DNA from: Delphinapterus leucas
Taxonomy: Eukaryota; Chordata; Mammalia; Artiodactyla; Monodontidae
DNA length: 64,000 nucleotides
NCBI RefSeq assembly: GCF_002288925.2
Contig: NW_022098031.1
Span: forward strand, 5,637,371-5,701,370
Direction: 5' to 3'
A program made the position numbers and the translations under genes. The notes under the pieces were generated by a model that made no database searches, had not been told where the DNA came from, and was given only the letters and a program-made list of their open reading frames with translations. Shown here piece after piece: positions 45,551 to 54,940 of this stretch. Each line of letters begins with the position of its first letter. The stretch's first letter is position 1.

Positions 45551-46724
45551 TAAGTTCATTTGTATCATATTTTAGATTCCACATATAAGTGATATCATAT
45601 GGTATTTGTCTTTCTCCGTCTGACTTACTTCACTTAGTACGATAATCTCTAGGTCCATCCATGTCACTGCAAAAGGCATTATTTCATTCTTTTTTATGGC
45701 TAAGTAGTATTCCATTGTATATATGCACCACATCTTCTTTATCCATTCATCTGTTGATGGATACTTAGGTTGCTTCCACATCTTGGCTATTGTAAATAAT
45801 GCTACTATGAACCTTGGGGTGCATGTATCTTTTTGAATTAGAGTTCCTCCAGATATATGCCCAGAGGGGAATTGTTGGATCATATGCTCACTCTATTTTT
45901 AGTTTTTTAAGGAAAATCCATACTGTCTTCCATAGTGGCTGCACAAAACAGAAACAGACTCACAGACATAGAAAACAAACTTATGGTTACCAAAGGGCAA
46001 AGGGGGTGGGGAAGGATAAATTAGGAGTTTGAGATAAGCAGATACAAGCTACTATATAAAAATAGACAACAAGGTCCTACTGTATAGCACATGGAGCTAT
46101 ATTCAATATCTGTAATAAACCATAATAAAAAAGAATATGAAAAATTATATATATATATAACTGAATCACTTTGTAATATGCCAGAAACCAACACAACATT
46201 GTAAATCGAGTTTGAGATAAGCAGATACAAGCTACTATATAAAAATAGACAACAAGGTCCTACTGTATAGCACATGGAGCTATATTCAATATCTGTAATA
46301 AACCATAATAGAGTTTGAGATAAGCAGATACAAGCTACTATATAAAAATAGACAACAAGGTCCTACTGTATAGCACATGGAGCTATATTCAATATCTGTA
46401 ATAAACCATAATAAAAAAGAATATGAAAAATTATATATATATATAACTGAATCACTTTGTAATATGCCAGAAACCAACACAACATTGTAAATCGAGTTTG
46501 AGATAAGCAGATACAAGCTACTATATAAAAATAGACAACAAGGTCCTACTGTATAGCACATGGAGCTATATTCAATATCTGTAATAAACCATAATAAAAA
46601 AGAATATGAAAAATTATATATATATATAACTGAATCACTTTGTAATATGCCAGAAACCAACACAACATTGTAAATCAACCATACCTCAACAAAAAATTTA
46701 AAAAAATTTTTTAAATGCCCCCAA
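45551..46724 (+). mobile_element. L1 3' end with 5' inversion and tandem repeat
   Basis: The first part (45551-45943) is antisense L1 ORF2 C-terminus (minus-strand codons give a DEWIKKMWCIYTMEYYLAIKKNE-like stretch). From 45944 the sequence is sense L1 3'UTR (ACAGAAACAGACTCACAGACATAG ... CTTATGGTTACCAAAGGG). This head-to-head arrangement is the twin-priming signature. ACAAAAGA at 45543-45550 and 46725-46732 may be the target duplication. The 3'UTR contains the 183-bp tandem array. Confidence 0.8.
46025..46676 (+). repeat. Perfect 183-bp tandem repeat in L1 3'UTR
   Basis: Four head-to-tail units starting GAGTTTGAGATAAGC: 46025-46207 (183 bp), 46208-46310 (103 bp, stops after AAACCATAATA), 46311-46493 (183 bp) and 46494-46676 (183 bp). 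By eye the full units are identical. The unit length is a multiple of three, so a spurious minus-strand open frame of 208 codons (46286-46912) runs through it; it is not a gene. Either a recent VNTR or an assembly artefact. Confidence 0.93.
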
Positions 46725-47242
46725 ACAAAAGACAACAAATGTTGGTAAAGACATAGAGAAATTGGAAACCTGGTACACTGTTTGTGGGGATGTAAAATGG
46801 TGCAGCCACTGTGGAAAACAGTATAGAGGTTCCTCAAAAAAATGAAAAATAAGACTACCACATGATCCAGCAATCCCACTCCTGGGTATTTATCCAAAAG
46901 AATTGGTATCAATATCTCAAAGAAATATCTGCACTGTCATATTTATTGCAGCATTATTCACAATAGTTAAGATATAGAAACAAGCTAAATGTCCACTGAC
47001 CGATGAATGGATAAAGAAACTGTGGTAGATACATACAATGGAATATTCTTCAGCTTTATATTTATTTATTTACAGTAGTTCCTTGTTGGTTATCTATTTT
47101 AAATATAGTAGTATGTACATGTTAATTTCAAACTCCCAGTCTATGCCTCCCTGCTACCCCTCCCCACTGGTAACCATAAGTTCATTCTCTAAGTCTGTGA
47201 GTCTGTTTCTGTTTAATAAATAAGTTCATTCTGTATTTTTTT

Positions 47243-49430
47243 TTAGATTCCACATATATGTGATATCATATGATATTTGTCTTTCTCTGTGTGACTTACT
47301 TCACTTAGTATGATAATCTCCAGGTCCATCCATGTTGCTGCAAATGGCATTATTTCGTTCTTTTTAATGGCTGAGTAATATTCCATTGTATATATGTACC
47401 ACATCTTTATCCATTCATCTGTCAATGGACATTTAGGTTGTTTCCATGCCTTGGTTATTATAAACAGTGTTGCAATGAACATTGGGGTCATGTATCCTTC
47501 TGAACCACATTTTTCTCTGGATATGTGCCCAGGAGTGGGATTGCTGGATCATATGGTAGTTCCGTTTTTAGTTTTTTAAAGCAGGGATCACCAAGCCCTA
47601 GGCCATAGACCGGTACCGGTCCACAGCCTGTTAAGAACCAGGCTGCACAGCAGGAGGTGAGCAGTGGGCGAGTGAGAGAAGCTTCATTTCCCACTTCCCA
47701 TCACTCCCCATCACTCACATTACCACCTGAACCATCCCCCCTCCCCCCGGTCTGTGAAAAAATGTCTTCCAAGAAACCAGTCCCTGGTGCCAATAAGGTT
47801 GGGGACCACTGTTTTAAAAAACCTCCATACTGTTCTCCATAGTGGCTGGGTGAATTTGCATTCCCACCAACAGTGCAAGAGGGTTCCCTTTTCTCCACAC
47901 CCTCTGCAGCGTTTATTGTTTGTAGATTTTTTGATGATGGCCATTCTGACTGGTGTGAGGTGATATCTCATTGTAGTTTTGATTTGCATTTCTCTAATAA
48001 TTAGTGATGTTGAGCATCTTTTCACGTCCCTCTTGGCCTTCTGTATGTCTTCTTTGGAGAAATGTCTATTTAGGTCTTCTGCCCATTTTTTTGATTGGGT
48101 TGTTTGTTTTTTGGATATTGAGACACGTGAGCTGTTTGTAATTTTTGGAGACTAATCCCTCGTCAGTCTCATCGTTTGTGAATATTTTCTCCCATTCTGT
48201 GGGTTGTCTTCTCATTTTGTTTGTGGTTTCCTTTGCTGTGCAAAAGCTTTTGAGTTTAATTATGTTCCATTTGTTTTTATTTCCATTACTCTGGGAGAAG
48301 GATCAAAAAAGATATTGCTGCGCTTTATGTCAAAGAGGGTTCTGCCTATGTTTTCCTCTAAGAGTTTTGTAGTATCTGGTCTTACATTTAGGCCTTTAAT
48401 CCATTTTGAGTTTCATTTTTGTGTATGGTGTTAGAATGTTCTAGTTTCATTTCTTTTACATGTAACTATCCAGTTTTCCCAGCACCATTTATTGAAGAAG
48501 CTGTCTTTTCTCTGTTGTATAGTCTTGCCTCCTTGGTCATGGATCAATTGACCATAGGCGAGTGGGTTTATTTCTGGGCTTTCTATCTTGTTCCATTGAT
48601 CTATATTTCTGCTTTTGTGACAGCACCATACTGTTTTGATGACTGTAGCTTTGTAGTATAGTCTGAAATCAGGGAGCCTGATTTCTCCAGCTCAGTTTTT
48701 CTTTCTCAAGATTGCTTTGGCTATTTGAGATCTTTTGTGTCTCCGTATAAATTTTAAGATTTTTTGATCTAGTTATGTGAAAAATGCCATTGGTAATTTG
48801 ATAGGGATTGTGTTGAATCTGTGGATTGCCTTGGGTAGTATAGTCACTTTAGCAATATTGATTCTTCCAATCCAAGTACGTGGTATATCTTTCCATCTGT
48901 TTGTGTAGTCTTTGATTTCTTTCATCAGCGTCTTATAGTTTTCAGAGTACAGGTCTTTTGTCTCTTTGGGTAGGTTTATTCCTAGGTATTTTATTCTTTT
49001 TGATGTGGTGGTAAATGGGATTGTTTCTTTAATTTCTATTTCTGGTCTTTTGTTGTTAGTGTATAGAAATGCAACAGATTTCTGTGTATTAACTTTGTAT
49101 CCTGCAACTTTACCAAATTCATTGATTAGCTCTAGTAGTTTCCTGGTAGCATCTTTAGGATTTTCTATGTATAGTATCATGTCATCTGCAAATAGTGACA
49201 TTTTTACTTCTTTTCCAATTTAGATTCCTTTTATTTCTTTTTCTTCTCTGATTGCCATGGCTAGGACTTCCATAACTATGTTGAATAAAAGTGGAGAGAG
49301 TTGACATCCTTGTCTTGTTCCTAAACTTAGAGGAAATGCTTTCAGCATTTCACCATAGGTTATGATGTTAGCTGTAGGTTTGTCATATATGGCCTTTATT
49401 ATATTGAGGTATGTTCCCTCTATGCCCACT
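47243..49430 (-). pseudogene. L1 ORF2 RT and C-terminus, broken
   Basis: Reverse-transcriptase remnant: [21 protein letters not shown] (about 49310-49250), FADD codons at 49181-49192, [23 protein letters not shown], and the C-terminal [22 protein letters not shown] near 47400. It is disrupted by frameshifts, stops and the MER1-like insertion at 47582-47811. In the C-terminal Cys/His motif the first cysteine is displaced ([20 protein letters not shown] instead of [11 protein letters not shown]...). Non-functional. Confidence 0.9.
47574..47819 (-). mobile_element. MER1-like non-autonomous hAT element with TSD
   Basis: Element 47582-47811 (230 bp), ends CAGGGATCACCAA and TTGGGGACCACTG (imperfect 13-bp terminal inverted repeats, 3 mismatches). 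It is flanked by an 8-bp duplication TTTTAAAG (47574-47581) / TTTTAAAA (47812-47819), as expected for hAT transposase. The interior has the palindromic GACCGGTACCGGTC and 'CACAGCAGGAGGTGAGCAGTGGGCGAG' of the MER1/Charlie3 group as I recall it, with the centre deleted. Inserted into an L1, so it is younger than that L1. Confidence 0.85.
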
Positions 49431-50990
49431 TTCTAGAGAGTTTTTTTAAATCACAAATAGGTGTTGAATTTTGTCAAAAGCTTTTTCTGCATCAATTGAG
49501 GTAATCATATGGTTTTTATTCTTCAATTTGTTGATGTGGTGTACACACTGACTGATTTGCCAATATTGAAAAATCCTTGCACCCCTGTGATAAATCCCAC
49601 TTGATCATGGTGTATGATTCTTTTAGTGTATTGTTGGATTCAGATTGCTAGTATTTTTGTTGAGGACTTTTGTGTCTATGTTCATCAGTGATATTGGCCT
49701 GTAATTTTCTTTTTTTGGTGATATCATTGTCTGGTTTTGGTATCAGGGTGATAGTGGCCTCATAGAATGAGTTTGGGAGTATTCCTTCCTCTACAATGTT
49801 TTGGAATAGTTTGAGAAGAATAGGTGTTAACTCTTCTCTAAGTGTTTGATAGAATTCACCTGTGAAGCCATCTGGTCCTGGACTTTTGTTTGTTGGGAGT
49901 TTTTTTTAAATCACAGTTTCAATTTCAATGCTTGTGATTGGTCTGTTCATATTTTCTATTTCTTCCTGGTTCAGTGTTGGGAGAGTGTACCTTTCTAAGA
50001 ATTTGTCCATTTCTTCCAGGTTATCCATTTTATTGGCATATAGTAGTCTCTGATGATCCTTTGTATTTCTGTGATGTCTGTTGTAACTTCTCCTTTTTCA
50101 TTTCTAATTTTATTGATTTGAGGCCTCTCCATCTTTTTCTTGATGAGTCTCAATAAAGATTTATCAATTTTGTTTATCTTGTCAAAGAACCAGCAAAGAG
50201 GAAATCAAAAAATACCTAGAGACAAATGCAAGTGAAAGTACAATGATCCAAAACCTATGGAATGCAGCAAAGGCATTTCTAAGAGGTAAGTCTTAGAAAG
50301 TCAATACAGTCTTACTCAGGAAACAAGAAAAATCACAAATAAGCAACTTAACCTTACACTTAAAGCAACTAAAGAAAGAAGAACAAACAAAACCCAAAGT
50401 TAGCAGAAGGAAAGAAATCGTAAATATCAGAGCAGAAATAAATGGCATAGAGACCAAGAAAACAATAGAAAAAAATCAATGAAAATATTCTTCAGCTTTA
50501 AAAAAGAAGGAAATTCTACCATTTGTGACAACACGGATGGACTTGGAAGACGTTATTCTGAAGTGAAATAACAGTCATTGAAAGATAATACTTCATGATT
50601 TCACTTATAGGAAGTACATAAAATAATCTAGCTCATAGAAATAGAGAGTAGACGGGTGGTTGCCAGGGGTTGGATGTAGGGGGCAGCAGGGACTTGTTGT
50701 TCAGTGGGTCTGAAATCACAGTTATACATGAATAAGTTCTAAAGATTTGCTATAAAACTGTGCCTATAATTAACACAATGTTTTGCATTCTAAAACTCAA
50801 GAGGGTAGACATCATATTAGGTGTTATTAATCTTTTGGAGGTACCAGATGTATTTATTACCTTGATTTTGGTGATGATATAACAGGTGTATGCATATGTC
50901 CAAACTCATGAAAATGGATACATTAAATATATGCAGTTTTTGTATATTTGCTACACCTCAAAAAAGCTGGGGAAAAAAAGGTGTAGATTA

Positions 50991-52468
50991 ATTCATTGTT
51001 TAGGGCTGACATTTGTTTTTGAATTCTCAAGTTTAGTAGCTCTGGTAGTATTTGAATAGTTTATCTAAAAGTGAGTGAACAACAGGAATGAGGGGACAGT
51101 GAAAGGCACATTTTTCACTTATGAAAACTAACAATGACAGACTCAGCTGAAGTAAGTCTCTTTGGACTCAACAGAAAACTACTAGGTACAGTTGACCCGG
51201 TTTCTAAAAATTCGGATTCAAATAGAAAACACTTTGATTATGTGCAATTCTATTTGTATTTTAGACTCAGGGTCATATTTCTGTAATTGTAACCCAGCCA
51301 TTTCAAGGCTCTTAGCAATTCCTTCTACATTAATCATCTTGTTTCTGGCATACCAACAATTTTTTAGTTAAATAAGAGGATGATTTTTCATATAAATTAT
51401 TTTAGATAATTACTAGGCAGGAACTATGTTTAAATTTCATATAGTGTTCATTAGCCAGTGTATTGTGAATGTTTCATAGAATTAGAGAGAACACATGTCT
51501 AGTAATGGAAAGGATTCCCTTATAATATTCCTAACGTTATCATCTGATTTCTGCTTGACAGTGTCCATGTTTAATCTCTTTTTTCTATTAAATAAATAAT
51601 TTTATTATGTAACTTAAGTTTTAAAATATCAGTTAAAAGGATTACATTATTACTAATTGTCAATAGGAGCATTCATTCTAATTGACAGATAATACAAATA
51701 AAAACCCTCTAAATTATTAGTCCATTTTCATTGCTTAGCATTTCATTTGTTAAATAGTAGACTCCTGTATTTCAATATCTCAATGACAGCTAAATTTTCT
51801 GTATACCCCATATAGAATTGGGCTAATTAAAAAAAAAAACAAACACCACAGAAAGGTAGCAAGTCACAGCCTATGTAAGAAAATTTAATAATATAAAATT
51901 TCTTTTAATATTCTTTTTACTTTACCTAAAATTTTCTATTTTCTGCTGCATGCTGATGTGATTTTTGTGGTTGTGGAAGCTATGTACACACACTAAAAAT
52001 CTTGAAATATAAAAATTACATTGTTTTAATGGCTCTTTCATGGTTTGGAAATAAATGATACACATTATTCCTAAAGTCTACATCTCATAATTAAATTTTC
52101 AATAATAAATAAGAAATTGTGAAGTGAGTTTTATGATACAAAATGTATATATTAAATTTATAAGATAACTGGAATTTCATCGGAAAGTTACTTTTCTTTT
52201 AGGCAAATGTCTTTAGTTACAAATTATGCGAACCATAGGAATCCACACTATTGAATTTGAAAATAAAAAGCAAGGAAGCAATTCAGACTTGTTTATGCAT
52301 GATCAAATTGTCTGTTTATAAAAATGAATTGATGCTGGAGGAAGAATATTACAGTTTTTCAATATCAATCCAGTGGATATCGTAGAGCTTTAACTTATAC
52401 CTGTGAAACTATGCACCTTATCATCGAGAAATATCCATTTCTGCAAAGTCATACAGTATCTAGATTAA
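50991..52468. other. Unique AT-rich DNA
   Basis: No gene or repeat recognised over about 1.5 kb. Confidence 0.5.
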
Positions 52469-52483
52469 TGTTATTCATGTCTT

Positions 52484-52690
52484 TTTTTTTTTTTTTCCTG
52501 TACGCGGGCCTCTCACTGTTGTGGCCCCTCCCGTTGAGGAGCACAGGCTCCGGACGCGCAGGCTCAGCGGCCATGGCTCACGGGCACAGCCGCTCCGCGG
52601 CATGTGGGATCTTCCTGGACTGGGGCACAAACCCGTGTTCCCTGCATCGGCAGGCAGACTCTCAACCACTGCGCCACCAGGGAAGCCCAG
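52484..52690 (-). mobile_element. CHR-type SINE, short form, antisense
   Basis: T-run, CpG-rich body and reversed head GCGCCACCAGGGAAGCCC. TGTTATTCATGTCTT at 52469-52483 and 52691-52705 is a perfect 15-bp target-site duplication, so this is a fairly young copy. Confidence 0.95.
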
Positions 52691-52705
52691 TGTTATTCAT
52701 GTCTT

Positions 52706-53264
52706 ATTGCCATTTACCAAAAGTAAAAAGCCTTAGGAGTTTGACCAATTAATTATTGAGTTCTTACTATGTGTGAAGTACCACAATAATAAGTCCTGTG
52801 GAAAATAGAATAAAATAAATATGTAGGCTCTCTATTCTTTAACTGTAGATACTAAAGTGTAAAAAAATACTTGGACTCATTTATACCTAAAATCACTGTA
52901 ATGTAAGAAGACTGTAATAAAAAAGAAAAGAACTGTGCATAAGCCAACACAATGTATTAGACCCAAATAATTATTAGTATTTGAGTATTTTCAGAAGCTC
53001 CTTCTCTCATGCCCTTATTCAATGATGGTAGATTTGCTGGGTTCTCAATGTCCTCAAATAAACCCATCCATTACTACTCCATACTCCCTAGAAATGGAGC
53101 ATGAAGGATTCTATTTCTGTTATGATACTGGCATTGACAAAATAAAATTTTACTTTCCCTTTTACTCCATCCTCAGATCACACTTATGATACCCAAACTA
53201 CACACATTAACCACAACTAACTCTAATTTAGGGAAGGGAAAGTTGACAGTTTACAATCTAGTTT
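52706..53264. other. Unique DNA
   Basis: Short MIR/L2-like 'TTATTGAGTTCTTACTATGTGTGAAGTACC' at 52753-52783; otherwise nothing recognised. Confidence 0.45.
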
Positions 53265-53440
53265 ATACCAGGAAGTGTGTTAGGCAATTTACTTGTTTTA
53301 TCTCATTTAATTGTCAAAACATCCCAGTCATATATATTTATTACAGATGACAAAGATGGATCAGGGAAGGAGACGTGAATTGCTGAGTAGATTTGTTACA
53401 AAGATACTAAGTTAGTAATGGGTAGAACCATCAATTATGT
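53265..53440 (-). mobile_element. MIR relic, antisense
   Basis: 'CCAGGAAGTGTGTTAGGCAATTTACTTGTTTTATCTCATTTAATTGTCAAAACATCCC' then 'TTACAGATGACAAAGATGGATCAGGG' and 'ACTAAGTTAGTAATGGGTAGAACC' match reversed MIR in order. Confidence 0.75.
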
Positions 53441-53820
53441 ACACTATTTCATTCCCTTGTCATATTAGTACAGTGAGTAGTACATAGTAGGTTCTTAATT
53501 TTTAAAAGAAGTTTAAAAATATTCATTAGGTCAGGAATCCATACTAATAGTGAAACAGGCAGAATGGAGGGAAAAGTTGCAGGAAATAAGGTATGGCAGT
53601 TTTAACAACGCACTTTTAAAAACTTCTCCATTGAGAGGGGTGGTCTGTATCACCTCCATTGAATATGAGTGAGTCCTATGACTTCTTTGACCAACAGACT
53701 AGAGCAGAAGTCTCACCAGTTTCTAGATTCAGGCTTTAATAATCTGCTATGTTTTACTTCTTGTCCCTTGAAATGCTCTCTTTAGGGGAAACTGGACACC
53801 ACATTAGAAGTCCAATTACC
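53441..53820. other. Unique DNA
   Basis: No gene or repeat recognised. Confidence 0.5.
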
Positions 53821-53821
53821 T

Positions 53822-54002
53822 GGGCTTCCCTGGTGGCGCAGTGGTTAAGAATCCACCTGCCAATGCAGGGGACACGGGTTCAAGCCCTGGTCTGGGAAGA
53901 TCCCACATGCCGCGGAGCAACTAAGTCCATGCGCCACAACTACCGAGCCGGCGCTCTAGAGCCTGCAAGCCACAACTACTGAACCCGAGTGCCACAACTA
54001 CT
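53822..54002 (+). mobile_element. CHR-type SINE, long form, 3'-truncated, sense
   Basis: Well-preserved head GGGCTTCCCTGGTGGCGCAGTGGTTAAGAATCC, B-box-like GGTTCAAGCCC, then the GAGCAACTAAG ... CCACAACTACTG body of the long form. It ends abruptly near 54002 without the tail or poly(A), and no target-site duplication was found, so the 3' part was lost. Confidence 0.92.
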
Positions 54003-54727
54003 GGTTGGTTGCCTGTTGTTCTGCCGCCTAAGTCCAGATACCAGTAATGAGTGTGAGGTAGTCATCCTGGACTTCCCAGACCCAGAACATGCCACGTGGG
54101 AAAGAACTGAAGTCCAAGACATGTGGCTGTCTCAGCCATATCCTGACATTTGTGCTACCTAGATGAAACCTAGATATCATGGTACAGAGACAGGCCATAC
54201 TGACTGTACCCTGCCCAAATTCTTGTTCCCCAGAATTGGAAGCCAGAACATAGAGTTCAAGGGATAGGCTTGGACAAGACTGACTGTGTCTCCCTACCCT
54301 CACATACATAGGGACATTGTCAGTGTAAAACAGGAAAAATGGAAAAGAAAGACTATCCTATTTCCTTTCTTCTCTCTTTAGAGAAGGGAGGGAAAGTTGA
54401 GGGAGTAATATATGCATTTTTTAACTTGTGACAGCCATTATCAAAAGTGTTTGGCTTGTGTTGGATTATGAGTCTTCCCTTCTTAGATGAGAATTTCTAT
54501 AGGCAGACTTAATAATCACCCCAGCAGAGTCTGTCCACAATAGCTAAACATTCTCTAGTCTCTTTTCAAACATCTCCTTCTTCAGTGTCATGGTTGTGCC
54601 TGTGTGACCCATAGTGGCAACCTCAGTTCCTGGTGCCCTTTGTCTCTAGCGTTTCAGGATAAAGCAATTTGTGGAGGCTAAACAAAGCATGAAAATGGAA
54701 AATCTGTCCAGGAGTTTGGGAGGCAAC
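54003..54727. other. Unique DNA
   Basis: No gene or repeat recognised. Confidence 0.5.
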
Positions 54728-54940
54728 ATGGTATAGGTGATTTGGAGCTAGGCAGACTTGAGTTCAAATGCCAATAATGTGACCTCTGGACAATTCTCTG
54801 ATGTCACTGTTTCCATCTGCAGAGAAAGGATACACTAAATCATGGAGATACTGTTGGGATTAGGTAAAATGGCCAATGAAAAGCACCCAGCGTATAACAC
54901 AGTAGTTGCTCAATGTCAATCCATTTCCCTTCTCTTACCC
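54728..54940 (+). mobile_element. MIR SINE relic, sense
   Basis: 'AACATGGTATAGGTGATTTGGAGCTAGGCAGACTTGAGTTCAAATGCC', 'GTGACCTCTGGACAATT' and 'GAAAAGCACCCAGCGTATAACACAGTAGTTGCTCAATG' follow the MIR consensus order from near the 5' end. Confidence 0.8.

Larger units (their letters stand above)
47059..50483 (-). mobile_element. L1 with 5' inversion and perfect 17-bp TSD
   Basis: Antisense L1 from 3'UTR (47059 onward) through ORF2 to about 50190. From 50191 to 50483 the strand switches to sense ORF2 ('GAGGAAATCAAAAAATACCTAGAGAC', 'GAAAGAAGAACAAACAAAACCCAAAG'). AATATTCTTCAGCTTTA is duplicated perfectly at 47042-47058 and 50484-50500, so the inverted part belongs to the same insertion: textbook twin priming. 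A hAT element sits inside at 47582-47811. Confidence 0.93.
45455..50990 (+). mobile_element. Old L1, sense, split by two L1 insertions
   Basis: Three sense pieces in order: 45455-45550 (ORF2 C-terminal 'GAGAAGAAAATCAAAACCACAATGAGATACC'), 46725-47058 ('AACAAATGTTGGTAAAGACATAGAG ... GATCCAGCAATCCCACTCCTGGG ... ATACAATGGAATATTCTTCAGC') and 50484-50990 (ORF2 end and 3'UTR with 'GGTTGCCAGGGGTTGG', ending GCTGGGGAAAAAAAG). The first gap is filled by the L1 at 45551-46724 and the second by the L1 at 47059-50483. Confidence 0.85.

Noticed and set aside
46025..46676. Regular repeat units considered as a CRISPR-like array
   Set aside because: The units are contiguous 183-bp tandem copies without spacers and lie in a mammalian L1.
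46286..46912. 208-codon minus-strand open frame with internal repeats
   Set aside because: It is generated by the 183-bp tandem repeat in an L1 3'UTR, whose unit length is a multiple of three; no coding character.
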